Assembly (NCBI RefSeq): GCF_002165775.1
Contig: NZ_NDYP01000001.1
Location: forward strand, 118,545 to 182,544
Origin: Campylobacter concisus
GTDB lineage: Bacteria > Campylobacterota > Campylobacteria > Campylobacterales > Campylobacteraceae
Reading direction: 5' to 3'
Length of the DNA: 64,000 bases
Shown here: one piece after another, positions 1 through 8,363 of the stretch
Layout of the letters: each line of letters begins with the position of its first letter
How positions within the stretch are numbered: the first letter of the stretch is position 1
Notes under the pieces: model-generated
The model's input: the letters and a program-made list of their open reading frames with translations, nothing else
Database searches by the model: none
What the model was told of the DNA's origin: nothing
Position numbers and translations under genes: made by a program

Positions 1-272
1 TCATTTTCCCAGCTTTTTTTTATACTATCAACGAGATTAAACGGTATGCCTATCTCGTGAAAAAGGTTATTGTCAATGACGTACTGAGCGGCATTTACAT
101 ACATATCGTATAGCTCATTTGCCGCTTCGTAGTAAGCATCCGCCTCGCTTGCTTTTACCTGTACGATCTCATCTGCGATATATGAGCTGTTATCGTTATC
201 TGTATGCCAAGCAAAGCCGATTTTTTCCATAAATTCGTTATTTAACGGAGTGATTTTTCTTAAATTTATCAT
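1..272 (-). CDS. Glutathionylspermidine synthase family protein, N-terminal part
   Basis: Partial gene; its 3' end lies beyond base 1. The 90 visible residues begin MINLRKITPL and include FAWHTDN and a long acidic helix, which I recognise as the start of the ATP-grasp glutathionylspermidine synthase-like family (E. coli YgiC/YjfC type). These are ATP-dependent amide ligases whose true substrate outside trypanosomes is uncertain. The ATG at 272 sits 2 nt after the stop of the upstream lipoprotein gene, and the GGAGG in that gene's last codons is a good ribosome binding site. The pairing with a UPF0323-type lipoprotein is a recurrent neighbourhood in Campylobacter. The ATP-binding residues are outside the window. 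Confidence 0.8.
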   Translation of the reverse strand, partial: MINLRKITPLNNEFMEKIGFAWHTDNDNSSYIADEIVQVKASEADAYYEAANELYDMYVNAAQYVIDNNLFHEIGIPFNLVDSIKKSWEN

Positions 273-274
273 TT

Positions 275-892
275 TCAGCCTCCAAAGCTTGATGAGCTAG
301 AGCTTGATTTTGAGCCACCACCGAAAAATCCACTCTTGCCGCCACTGCTTCTTGCAGCAGAATTTGCCGCTTTTTGCTTATTAAAGCTATCAACGCTTCT
401 TGTGTATGCGCTTGGATTTTTGTAAGAATTTTGACGAGTAGCTTGGAAATTTTGATTTCCAAAAAGCTTGCTACCTATCCAGCTACCAAGTATCGCACCG
501 GCTGCTGAGGCAAGTATCGTCTCACCAAGACTTAGCCCACCGCTACTTAGTTGTGCGTCACTCGTTTTTGTTAAATTTGAAGTGCCATTGTCGATATTTG
601 CGTTTGCTTGAGCTAGGAGTTTATCGATCTCGTCTTTGCTTAGCACACGCTCAGTGCCGTTGATATCTTTTAACACGACTCTAGTTTCAGTACTTGGATA
701 CTCTTCTAAAATTTTATAAACTCCAGGTGCGCTCTCTTCTATGATAACAAAGGCGCCGTTTTTTTGCGCAACTTCGTTTAGTGCGTTTTCATCACCGCCA
801 TCATTGCTTCCACAGCCAGCAAGGCCAGCCATAACGATCGCACCAAATCCGCCTACCGCAGCATAAGTAGCTATCTTTTTAATGTGTTTCAT
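275..892 (-). CDS. UPF0323 family lipoprotein
   Basis: 205-residue exported lipoprotein. The N-terminus has a Lys-rich start, a hydrophobic stretch and a lipobox ending LAGCG, so it should be lipidated at about Cys27. A small mixed domain follows at about residues 40-95. Next comes a Gly/Ala-rich hydrophobic segment at about 115-140, and then a Ser/Gly-rich low-complexity tail containing a run of serines and ending FGG. The architecture matches the UPF0323 lipoproteins of Campylobacterota, related in context to E. coli YgiB (DUF1190). The start codon overlaps the stop of the upstream HTH gene (ATGA), and GGAGAG lies just before it. Function is unknown; it is co-transcribed with the glutathionylspermidine-synthase-like gene. 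Confidence 0.8.
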   Translation of the reverse strand: MKHIKKIATYAAVGGFGAIVMAGLAGCGSNDGGDENALNEVAQKNGAFVIIEESAPGVYKILEEYPSTETRVVLKDINGTERVLSKDEIDKLLAQANANIDNGTSNLTKTSDAQLSSGGLSLGETILASAAGAILGSWIGSKLFGNQNFQATRQNSYKNPSAYTRSVDSFNKQKAANSAARSSGGKSGFFGGGSKSSSSSSSFGG

Positions 893-1521
893 ATCTCTCC
901 TATCAACTCTTTTAAATTTTTATGTCTTCTAACAAGTATCACGCCTCGTTTAAATTTGATAAATTTGGAGTGATGTATCGCTTTTATTATCTTTTCACTA
1001 GCTTTTTTCGTTGCCTTTGGCTTTAGATTTAGCTCCTTTAAGTACTCGCTTAAATTTATCCATTTTGACTCATTTTCTATCTCGGCCTCTATCGCTTCAT
1101 TATTTGGCATATCGTCATTTTTTTGTGTTAAAAGCGGCCTTTGCATAGCATTTAGAAACTGCATGAGTTTCTCATCTCTGTCCTTATAAATTTGCAAAAT
1201 TTCATTTTTTCGCTCGATTAGCATCTGCTCTTTTTCTTTAAAAAGCCTATCTTTATCGGCTTGCAAGTTTAAATTTAAGCTCTTTAATTCGCTTAACTCA
1301 TTTAGCAAATAATTTACAAACTCATCATTTTGGGATTTGGTTTTTGTACTTTTTGGAGCGGATTTTGTGGCTTTTTCGCTACTTGGTTTCTCATCAAGGA
1401 TGACAAATTTTGTGCCATTTTCAATGACTGTATTTATCGAACCACGGCGGATTCTATTATAGACTGCTTCTTTTGTTATGCCTAAAATTTCTGCAGCTTC
1501 GTTTATAGCTAGCTTTTGCAT
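889..1521 (-). CDS. HTH DNA-binding protein with coiled coil, hypothetical
   Basis: 210 residues. Residues 1-45 form an excisionase/MerR-like winged helix: AAEILGITKEAVYNRIRRGSI is followed by a short beta wing. A Lys/Ser/Thr-rich linker covers about 45-65. A highly charged heptad-rich coiled coil spans about 68-120. The basic C-terminal region (about 150-210) could be a second small domain. I do not recognise a named family. The gene is the first of a three-gene unit with the UPF0323 lipoprotein and the glutathionylspermidine-synthase-like gene, with an ATGA overlap to the former. It may regulate that unit, but the sequence does not show this. Confidence 0.65.
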   Translation of the reverse strand: MQKLAINEAAEILGITKEAVYNRIRRGSINTVIENGTKFVILDEKPSSEKATKSAPKSTKTKSQNDEFVNYLLNELSELKSLNLNLQADKDRLFKEKEQMLIERKNEILQIYKDRDEKLMQFLNAMQRPLLTQKNDDMPNNEAIEAEIENESKWINLSEYLKELNLKPKATKKASEKIIKAIHHSKFIKFKRGVILVRRHKNLKELIGEI

Positions 1522-1592
1522 CGAATTTCCGTTTAAAATAAAATAAAAAATTTGCTTTGATTATAAAAAAATAAGGCTAAAAGAAGAGTTAA

Positions 1593-1617
1593 ACAAAGAG
1601 AGCAAAGCCCTCTTTGT
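1593..1617 (-). terminator. Stem-loop downstream of rpsU
   Basis: Read on the minus strand just after the rpsU stop, ACAAAGAG and CTCTTTGT form an 8-bp stem around a 9-nt loop. The following bases are only moderately T-rich, so this is a plausible but not ideal intrinsic terminator. Confidence 0.5.
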
Positions 1618-1624
1618 CTTGGTT

Positions 1625-1837
1625 TTAGAGTCTTGACTCGTAGCGTCTAAGCATATAAAGACGTTTAAGCATTTTCTTGCGAGCTGCAATTTTTTGTTTC
1701 TTGCGGATCTCAGTTTTAGGCTCAAAGAAGCGTCTAGCTCTTGCTTCAGTAACGACTAAATTACGGTCAGTTTGTTTTTTAAACTTTCTGTAACCCTCGT
1801 CAAATGACTCGTTAGGATGTACCTTAATACCAGGCAA
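1625..1837 (-). CDS. rpsU: 30S ribosomal protein S21
   Basis: Small basic protein of the 30S subunit, involved in initiation. The sequence begins [20 protein letters not shown] and ends [15 protein letters not shown], which is diagnostic for S21. I chose the TTG at 1837, giving 70 residues, the usual epsilonproteobacterial length. An AAGGTGGTGAGG stretch directly precedes this TTG and is an excellent ribosome binding site. The upstream ATG at 1849 would add MVRT and bury the Shine-Dalgarno sequence inside the coding region. The gene is monocistronic: a stem-loop follows, and ccoG is transcribed divergently. Confidence 0.93.
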   Translation of the reverse strand: MPGIKVHPNESFDEGYRKFKKQTDRNLVVTEARARRFFEPKTEIRKKQKIAARKKMLKRLYMLRRYESRL

Positions 1838-1944
1838 CGTCCTCACCACCTTTCAGATTAAAATAAGCCGTGAGTATAGTTTAATTTTCATAAATTTAAG
1901 CTTTTAACTATTTTTTTTTAAAACTCTTTTAATGCCATAAGCTT

Positions 1945-1950
1945 TATAAT
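1945..1950 (+). promoter_or_regulatory. Predicted -10 box for ccoG
   Basis: TATAAT lies 26 nt before the ccoG ATG, preceded by T-rich runs typical of Campylobacter sigma-70 promoters, which often lack a clear -35. Confidence 0.5.
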
Positions 1951-1975
1951 CATAAAATTTCAAAAAAGGCTTATT

Positions 1976-3301
1976 ATGTCAAAGGATTTTCATCTTAGCT
2001 ACGCCAAGAGGCGTTACATTTTTTTCGCCTGTATTACGCTATTTGTCTTTATTTTGCCATTTATCAGGGTAAATGATGCACAGCTATTTTTGCTAAGTTT
2101 TAATAAAAGTAGAGTTGATCTATTTTTTACAAAATTTGATATGCAAGAGCTTTATTTGCTGCCATTTTTATTTATCATTTTGTTCTTAAGCATATTTTTC
2201 CTAACGACACTTGCAGGGCGCGTTTGGTGCGGTTGGAGCTGTCCGCAAACTATTTTTAGAACGATATTTCGTGACCTTTTGCAAACTAAAATTTTAAAGA
2301 TCAGAAAAAATATACAAAATAAGCAGAATGAGCCAAAAGGACAAATTTTAAAGCGTGCTTTAGCAGTTGGAATTTGGTGTATTTTAGCTCTTGTTATTTC
2401 GGCAAATTTTTTATGGTATTTTGTGCCACCGCTTGATTTTTTTGCTTATTTAAAAGAGCCAAGCGAACATGGAGTTTTGCTTGCATTTTGGCTTGTTATA
2501 GCTATTTGGTTAGTTTATGATGTCATCATTTTAAAAGAAAATTTTTGCATTTATGTCTGTCCTTACGCTAGGGTGCAATCAGTGATGTTTGATAACGATA
2601 CGATCCAAGTTATTTACAACCAAAAAAGAGGCGGCGTAATCTATAACGGAAAAGAGAAATTTAAAAAGCCAAAAGAAGAGGGTGCGCTGTGTACTGGCTG
2701 CGAGGCATGCGTGAGGATATGCCCAACACACATTGATATAAGAAAAGGTATGCAGCTTGAATGTATAAATTGTCTAGAGTGCAGCGATGCTTGTGCTAAA
2801 GTGATGAAGCATTTTGATGAAAGCTCGCTTATTGAGTGGAGAAGTATAAACTCTATAAAAGAGCAAAAAAGAGTCAAAATTTTACGCTTTAGAACGGTTG
2901 CTTATCTCGTCATTTTGGGCATTGTTTTGACAGCTGGGGTATTGATGAGTGGCAAAAAAGAAAGCATGCTTTTAAACATAAATAGAACAAGCGAGCTTTA
3001 TAAAATTTTAGGTGAAAATGAAGTCGAAAATTCTTACGTATTTTTGGTGCAAAACACACAAAACAAAGAGCACGCCTTTTACTTTGAAGTAGATGATAAG
3101 AATATAGAAATTTCTCGTCCAAATAAGCCATTTATATTAAAAGCTGGTGCAAAACAACGAGTAATCGTCACGCTAAAATCAAAAAATGAAAATTTAAGCG
3201 ATAAAGATCTTTTAAAACATATAAATATAAAAGCCTATGCCACTGACGAGCCAGCTATCAGCGTGCAAAGGCAAAGTACTTTTATCTATCCTAAAAGATG
3301 A
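1976..3301 (+). CDS. ccoG: Cytochrome c oxidase accessory protein CcoG (FixG/RdxA family)
   Basis: 441-residue membrane iron-sulfur protein that helps copper delivery and assembly of cbb3-type cytochrome c oxidase. Several membrane segments are visible in the N-terminal half and one near residue 310. The conserved GRVWCGWSCPQTIFR motif is at about 82-95, and FCIYVCPYARVQS at about 190-202. Two ferredoxin-type clusters follow: CTGCEACVRICP at about 239-250 and CINCLECSDAC at about 264-274. The C-terminal ~100 residues form the Ig-like FixG domain. The length is normal for the family. It is not next to ccoNOQP here. It appears to be transcribed alone, with the TetR gene starting about 30 nt downstream. 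Confidence 0.92.
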   Translation: MSKDFHLSYAKRRYIFFACITLFVFILPFIRVNDAQLFLLSFNKSRVDLFFTKFDMQELYLLPFLFIILFLSIFFLTTLAGRVWCGWSCPQTIFRTIFRDLLQTKILKIRKNIQNKQNEPKGQILKRALAVGIWCILALVISANFLWYFVPPLDFFAYLKEPSEHGVLLAFWLVIAIWLVYDVIILKENFCIYVCPYARVQSVMFDNDTIQVIYNQKRGGVIYNGKEKFKKPKEEGALCTGCEACVRICPTHIDIRKGMQLECINCLECSDACAKVMKHFDESSLIEWRSINSIKEQKRVKILRFRTVAYLVILGIVLTAGVLMSGKKESMLLNINRTSELYKILGENEVENSYVFLVQNTQNKEHAFYFEVDDKNIEISRPNKPFILKAGAKQRVIVTLKSKNENLSDKDLLKHINIKAYATDEPAISVQRQSTFIYPKR

Positions 3302-3331
3302 TAAAATGGCAAAAATTTAACAGGAAGCAAG

Positions 3332-3958
3332 ATGGCGATCTCAGAAAAGGGTAAAAAAAGATACGAACTTATCGTAAAAACAGCACTTGAGCTATTTTTA
3401 GAAAAAGGATACGAAAAGACAAGCTTAAGTGACATCGTAGCGATAAGTGGCGGATCGCTTTCTAGTATTTACACGTTTTTTGAGAACAAAGAGGGGCTTT
3501 TTGAGGCGATCGTTGAGCAAGAGATAGATAGCCTTATAAAAGAGATCGATGAGAAAATAGATCTTAAAATTTCTCACAGCTTGGAGGAATTTTTAACCAA
3601 ATTTGCAACCATAATATTTTCTATTACTTGCAGCAAAAGGCATATCTCCCTTGGTAGGATAATGATGAGTGAGGGTTCTAAAAATGGTGGCAAACTTGGT
3701 AAGACGTTTTTGGATCAAATTTTAAAAAAGATCGATCTTGTGCTTATAAATTTCTTTGAAAGAGATGAGATAAAAGCCAAACTTGATCCAAAATTTTCAG
3801 CCAAATTTGCTGCAAAGTACTTTATACAAAGCGTGATAGGAGCTTATTACTACGATTCGCTTTTGATAAATGAAGAACCAAAGCTTAGTGAAAAAGAGCG
3901 TAAAAAGCATATTAGCTTGTGTGTTGAGTTGTTTTTGAATGGAGTTAGTAAAAAATAA
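3332..3958 (+). CDS. TetR/AcrR family repressor, CmeR-like
   Basis: 208 residues. Residues about 10-60 carry the TetR helix-turn-helix (TSLSDIVAISGGSLSSIYTF, then FENKEGLF). The rest is the helical ligand-binding and dimerisation domain, with a Cys at about 98. AGGAAGC before the ATG is a good ribosome binding site. The gene sits immediately upstream of the efflux adaptor, and a near-perfect 24-bp palindrome lies between them. This is the arrangement of cmeR and cmeABC in C. jejuni, so it most likely represses the efflux operon and responds to bile-like or hydrophobic ligands. The ligand is inferred from the family. Confidence 0.85.
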   Translation: MAISEKGKKRYELIVKTALELFLEKGYEKTSLSDIVAISGGSLSSIYTFFENKEGLFEAIVEQEIDSLIKEIDEKIDLKISHSLEEFLTKFATIIFSITCSKRHISLGRIMMSEGSKNGGKLGKTFLDQILKKIDLVLINFFERDEIKAKLDPKFSAKFAAKYFIQSVIGAYYYDSLLINEEPKLSEKERKKHISLCVELFLNGVSKK

Positions 3959-3960
3959 AA

Positions 3961-3989
3961 TTGACTTTTTATTTGTTTTCTAATAGAAT
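3961..3989 (+). promoter_or_regulatory. Predicted promoter of the RND efflux operon
   Basis: TTGACT (3961-3966) and TAGAAT (3984-3989) are separated by 17 bp, an ideal spacing. The TTGACT begins right after the end of the regulator gene. Transcription would start near 3996. Confidence 0.55.
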
Positions 3990-4002
3990 CGAGAACTTTA
4001 AA

Positions 4003-4026
4003 TTTTTGTAACAATTATTACAAAAA
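4003..4026 (+). promoter_or_regulatory. Palindromic operator candidate for the TetR regulator
   Basis: The arms TTTTTGTAA and TTACAAAAA surround a central CAATTA. The 24-bp repeat has a single mismatched pair, near the centre. It begins about 14 bp downstream of the predicted -10, so a bound dimer would block early transcription. The TGTAA/TTACA core resembles the CmeR box of C. jejuni. Confidence 0.7.
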
Positions 4027-4066
4027 CTAAATATGATATTAAAATTTAAAATTAAGAGAGGTTTTT

Positions 4067-5227
4067 ATGGCAAATTTTAAAAGTGCTCTTGTGCTTTCGG
4101 TTGCAGTTTTATTTCTAAGTGGTTGTTTTGAAAATAAAGAGAATAAAGCGGCAGCAGGTCGCCAGATGCCACTATCTCACGTGGATATTTTTACCGCACA
4201 AAAAACAGACATACCTATTAGTTTTGACTACACGGCGACAGTTACAAGTAGTCAAGATGTTATTATCTATCCAAAAGTTGGCGGAACTATCATAAAGCAG
4301 TTTTTCAAACCAGGAAGTAAAGTAAAAGCGGGCGATAAGTTATTTTTGATAGACCCAGAAAAATATCAAGCTAGCTTTGACTCACTTGATGCTTCTGTTG
4401 GCGTAGCAAATGCAAATTTGAAAAATGCCGAGACCGAGTTTAAAAGAATTTCTGCCCTTTATAAGAAAAATGCAGTTTCTCAAAAAGACTATGACGCAGC
4501 AGTTGCAGCCTATGATATTGCAAATGCGAATTTAGTAAGCGCAAAAGCAAATTTAAAAAATGCGAAAATCGATCTAGGATACACGACTATTACAGCGCCA
4601 TTTGACGGCGTAGTGGGTGATAACCAAGTAGATGTTGGCTCGCTTGTCGTAGCAAACCAAACAAAACTTGTAAGGCTTACAAAAATAAATCCTATTGAAG
4701 CAGAATTTTATATCGCTGATGTGGATAATCTAACTAGAAAGACAAATTTGGATAACGGCTCATGGCAGCAGCTAAATAGTGACGCTGTGTTAAGCGTCAA
4801 TGGCGAAAATTTTAATGGTAAAGTAAATTTTATAGATAACGTCGTAAATACTGCAACTGGTAGCGTTTTGGCAAAGGCTAGTTTTGATAATAGTGAAGGT
4901 AAAATTTTACCAGGTGCGTTTGGCCATATAAAGATGAGCGGTTTTGTGCAAAAAAATGCCTTTAATATCCCACAAGTTGCCCTTCAACAAAGCGCTACAA
5001 ACACTTATGTTTTGGTTGTAAAAGATGGCAAAGTGAGCCAAAAAAATGTAAAAATAGGATATCAAACAAAAAATATGGTAGCAGTCACTGAAGGTCTTGA
5101 AGAGGGAGATAAGATAATCGTTAATAACTTCCTTAAAATCGGAGTTGGTGCACCAGTTGAAACTGATAAAGACCTAAGTGCAGAATTTATAAACGGCAAA
5201 GATGCAAATGCTACAAGTAGCAAGTAA
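4067..5227 (+). CDS. RND efflux periplasmic adaptor (CmeA-like)
   Basis: 386-residue membrane-fusion lipoprotein linking the inner-membrane pump to the outer-membrane channel. The signal sequence ends LSGCF, giving lipidation at about Cys20. Then come the usual beta-barrel/lipoyl half (VIIYPKVGGTIIKQFFKPGSKVKAGD, starting near 65), an alpha-helical hairpin (about 100-165), the second lipoyl half (TTITAPFDGVVGDNQVDVGS) and the C-terminal beta-barrel and membrane-proximal domains. AGAGAGG precedes the ATG. It is first in a three-gene operon, with 10 nt to the pump gene. CmeA is the closest known relative by context; substrates cannot be read from sequence. Confidence 0.9.
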   Translation: MANFKSALVLSVAVLFLSGCFENKENKAAAGRQMPLSHVDIFTAQKTDIPISFDYTATVTSSQDVIIYPKVGGTIIKQFFKPGSKVKAGDKLFLIDPEKYQASFDSLDASVGVANANLKNAETEFKRISALYKKNAVSQKDYDAAVAAYDIANANLVSAKANLKNAKIDLGYTTITAPFDGVVGDNQVDVGSLVVANQTKLVRLTKINPIEAEFYIADVDNLTRKTNLDNGSWQQLNSDAVLSVNGENFNGKVNFIDNVVNTATGSVLAKASFDNSEGKILPGAFGHIKMSGFVQKNAFNIPQVALQQSATNTYVLVVKDGKVSQKNVKIGYQTKNMVAVTEGLEEGDKIIVNNFLKIGVGAPVETDKDLSAEFINGKDANATSSK

Positions 5228-5237
5228 AGGCAGATAG

Positions 5238-8200
5238 ATGTTTTCAAGATTTTTTATAAACCGCCCGATATTTGCGACTGTTATATCTATCATCATAGTT
5301 ATAGCAGGTCTTATGGGTATCAAGGGGCTTCCAATAGAGGAGTATCCAAGTCTTACTCCACCTACTGTCTCTGTAAGTGCGACATATAGCGGCGCTGATG
5401 CGCAGACTATCGCCGACTCAGTCGCAAGTGCCATTGAAGATCAGATAAATGGTGTTGAAAATATGCTCTATATGCAAAGCACATCAAGCTCAGCAGGTAC
5501 TATGAATATAAGTGTATATTTTAAGATCGGCTCATCAGCAAAACAAGCTACGATAGATGTAAATAACCGCGTGCAAGCTGCCCTTTCAAGGCTACCTCAA
5601 GAGGTGCAAAATATGGGTGTAACGGTGCGTGAAAGAAGCGGTTCGATCCTTCAAGTAGTTGGCTTTACAAATCCAAATATGGATTTGATCGAACTATATA
5701 ACTATGTAAATTTAAATATTGCTGATGAGATAAAAAGGGTTAGTGGTATAGGTGATACAGTATTGATAGGTACTAAAGAGTATTCTATGAGAATTTGGCT
5801 AAAGCCAGATAGACTAGCTCATTTTAAACTAACTCCAAGCGACGTCATCTCTCAAGTAAAAATTCAAAACTCACAATACGCTGCTGGCAAGATAGGCGAA
5901 CAGCCATCGGATGGTGGTAATCCTTATGTTTATTCTGTTCGTACCGATGGACGTCTTAAAAATGCAGCCCAGTTTGGCGATATAATAATTAAAAGTTCCG
6001 ATGGATCAGTGTTGAAGCTAAAAGATGTAGCTACCATAGAGCTTGGAGCAGCTAGCTATGCTAACGACGCGATGTTAAACGGCAAACCGGCTATTCCTCT
6101 TTTGCTATTTTTACAAAACGATGCGAATGCTCTTGCTACCGCAAATGCTGTAAAAGAAAAGCTTAACGAGCTAAAGAAAACTTATCCCGTTGGCCTAGAG
6201 CACACCATAGCTTACAATCCAACAGAATTTATAGATGTTTCAATTGATGAGGTTATAAAAACTTTCATTGAAGCGATGGTACTCGTCTTAATCGTAATGT
6301 ACTTTTTCTTAAAAAGTTTTCGCGCTACCATCATCCCGATGCTTGCTGTGCCAGTTTCTATCATAGGTACATTTGGCGGACTTTATGTGATGGGCTTTAG
6401 TATAAATTTGATCACGCTTTTTGCCTTAGTTCTTGCCATCGGTATCGTCGTAGATGACGCTATTATCGTCATAGAAAATGTCGAGAGAATTTTACATGAA
6501 GATAAAGAAATAAGCGTAAAAGATGCGACATTTAAGGCGATGGAGGAGGTGCAAACTCCGGTTATCTCTATCGTACTCGTGCTTTGTGCTGTTTTCGTAC
6601 CGGTCTCTTTCATGGAGGGCTTTGTAGGTGTTATACAAAAGCAGTTTGCGCTCACACTTGTCGTTTCTGTTTGTATCTCAGGCTTTGTCGCTCTTACTCT
6701 TACGCCAGCACTTTGTGCGGTTATGCTTAAGAAACAAGAGAATAAGCCATTTTGGATAGTTCAGAAATTTAACGACTTCTTTGACTTTAGCACTAGACTC
6801 TTTACGGCCGGAGTGGCTAAAATTTTAAGGCATATTATTATTAGCTTTATTGTAATTGGTATTTTAGGATTTGCCACTTATAAGCTATTCGATGCTGTGC
6901 CAAAAGGACTTGTGCCTTCAGAAGACAAGGGTGCTTTAATGGTTATCACCTCACTTCCGCCTTCAACAAATATGCTAAAGACAAAAGAAGAAGTAGTCTC
7001 AATTAGCAACGCCATTTTAAGCAATCCAAATGTTGAGTTCACTATGGCTTTTGCAGGTTATGACATACTAGCTAGCTCGCTTAGGGAAAATTCAGCCGTT
7101 AGCTTTATAAAGCTAAAAGATTGGAGTGAGAGAAAAGGCGTTAACAATGGAGCTGATACATTGGCTGGCCAGTTTAATGGTATGCTTTGGAGCTCAAAAA
7201 ACTCAATGACATTCGTTGTAAATTTACCACCTATCATGGGTCTTTCAATGACTGGTGGTTTTGAGATGTATCTACAAAATAAAAGCGGCAAGAGTTACAA
7301 CGAGATAGAAGCAGACGCTAGAAAAGTATCAGCAATAGCTAATGCAAGGCCTGAACTAACAAATGTCAGAACTACGCTTGAGACAAATTATCGTCAGTTT
7401 AAGATAACAGTTGATAAAGAGAAAGCAAGGCTATTTGGCGTAAGCGAGAGTGAAATTTTTAGCACGATAGCAGCTAGCTTTGGCTCTTACTACATAAACG
7501 ACTTCAACCTTGCAGGCAAATCTTACCGCGTATATGCAAGGGCAAGTGATAACTTTAGAAACAACCCTGAGGATCTAAGAAAAATTTTCGTTCGCTCATA
7601 TGATGGCGGCATGGTGCCACTAAATTCAGTAGCAACACTTACAAGAACGATCGGACCTGACATCGTTGATAGATTTAACCTCTTTCCATCAGCTAAGATC
7701 ATGGGCGATCCAAAACCTGGCTACACGTCAGGCGATGCGATCAGAGCGATCCAAGAGGTCGTAAATGACACGCTAAGCAGCGAGGACTACGCTATAAGCT
7801 GGGCGGGAACGGCGTATCAAGAGGTAAATTCTCAAGGAACAGGCACGGTCGCCTTTATCTTTGGTATGATCTTTGTCTTTTTGATCCTTGCCGCTCAGTA
7901 CGAAAGATGGCTCATTCCGCTTGCGGTCATCACAGCCGTACCATTTGCGGTATTTGGCTCATTGCTAGCAGTTTGGATAAGAGGTCTAACAAACGACATC
8001 TACTTTGAGATCGGACTCTTGCTGCTCATCGGTCTAGCGGCTAAAAATGCCATTTTGATCGTAGAATTTGCTATGCAAGAGCGTGATAGCGGTAAGAGTA
8101 TATTTGACTCAGCGATAAATGCAGCTAGACTTCGCTTTAGACCAATTGTAATGACATCAATTGCATTTACGCTTGGCGTATTTCCTATGGTTATAAGCAC

Positions 8201-8363
8201 AGGTGCTGGTGCAGCTTCTCGCCACTCACTTGGAACTGGCGTGGTTGGTGGCATGATCGCTTCAACTACGATAGCAATATTTTTCGTGCCAATGTTTTAC
8301 TATTTGCTTGAAAATTTAAATGAGAAATACTGGAAAAAGGGAGCAAAAAAAGATGAAAAATAA
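5238..8363 (+). CDS. RND efflux pump inner-membrane transporter (CmeB/AcrB-like)
   Basis: 1041-residue proton-driven multidrug exporter of the HAE-1 RND family. It opens with the typical MFSRFFINRPIFATVISI and TM1. Two large periplasmic loops (about 30-330 and 560-860) alternate with two six-helix bundles, giving 12 membrane segments. The proton-relay aspartates sit at about D406/D407 in GIVVDDAIIVIENVER. Conserved RND patterns such as AIFFVPMFYYLLE occur near the end. Full length and intact. The next gene starts inside its last codons at 8353, an 11-nt overlap that implies translational coupling. Confidence 0.93.
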   Translation: MFSRFFINRPIFATVISIIIVIAGLMGIKGLPIEEYPSLTPPTVSVSATYSGADAQTIADSVASAIEDQINGVENMLYMQSTSSSAGTMNISVYFKIGSSAKQATIDVNNRVQAALSRLPQEVQNMGVTVRERSGSILQVVGFTNPNMDLIELYNYVNLNIADEIKRVSGIGDTVLIGTKEYSMRIWLKPDRLAHFKLTPSDVISQVKIQNSQYAAGKIGEQPSDGGNPYVYSVRTDGRLKNAAQFGDIIIKSSDGSVLKLKDVATIELGAASYANDAMLNGKPAIPLLLFLQNDANALATANAVKEKLNELKKTYPVGLEHTIAYNPTEFIDVSIDEVIKTFIEAMVLVLIVMYFFLKSFRATIIPMLAVPVSIIGTFGGLYVMGFSINLITLFALVLAIGIVVDDAIIVIENVERILHEDKEISVKDATFKAMEEVQTPVISIVLVLCAVFVPVSFMEGFVGVIQKQFALTLVVSVCISGFVALTLTPALCAVMLKKQENKPFWIVQKFNDFFDFSTRLFTAGVAKILRHIIISFIVIGILGFATYKLFDAVPKGLVPSEDKGALMVITSLPPSTNMLKTKEEVVSISNAILSNPNVEFTMAFAGYDILASSLRENSAVSFIKLKDWSERKGVNNGADTLAGQFNGMLWSSKNSMTFVVNLPPIMGLSMTGGFEMYLQNKSGKSYNEIEADARKVSAIANARPELTNVRTTLETNYRQFKITVDKEKARLFGVSESEIFSTIAASFGSYYINDFNLAGKSYRVYARASDNFRNNPEDLRKIFVRSYDGGMVPLNSVATLTRTIGPDIVDRFNLFPSAKIMGDPKPGYTSGDAIRAIQEVVNDTLSSEDYAISWAGTAYQEVNSQGTGTVAFIFGMIFVFLILAAQYERWLIPLAVITAVPFAVFGSLLAVWIRGLTNDIYFEIGLLLLIGLAAKNAILIVEFAMQERDSGKSIFDSAINAARLRFRPIVMTSIAFTLGVFPMVISTGAGAASRHSLGTGVVGGMIASTTIAIFFVPMFYYLLENLNEKYWKKGAKKDEK

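Noticed and set aside
1911..1923. Long T tract between rpsU and ccoG as a phase-variable repeat
   Set aside because: It is outside coding sequence and of a length common in Campylobacter promoters. No G tract of the usual phase-variable type was found in the window.
8320..8352. Upstream ATG for the outer-membrane channel gene
   Set aside because: It lies inside the pump gene, adds charged residues before the signal peptide and would prevent a normal lipoprotein N-terminus.
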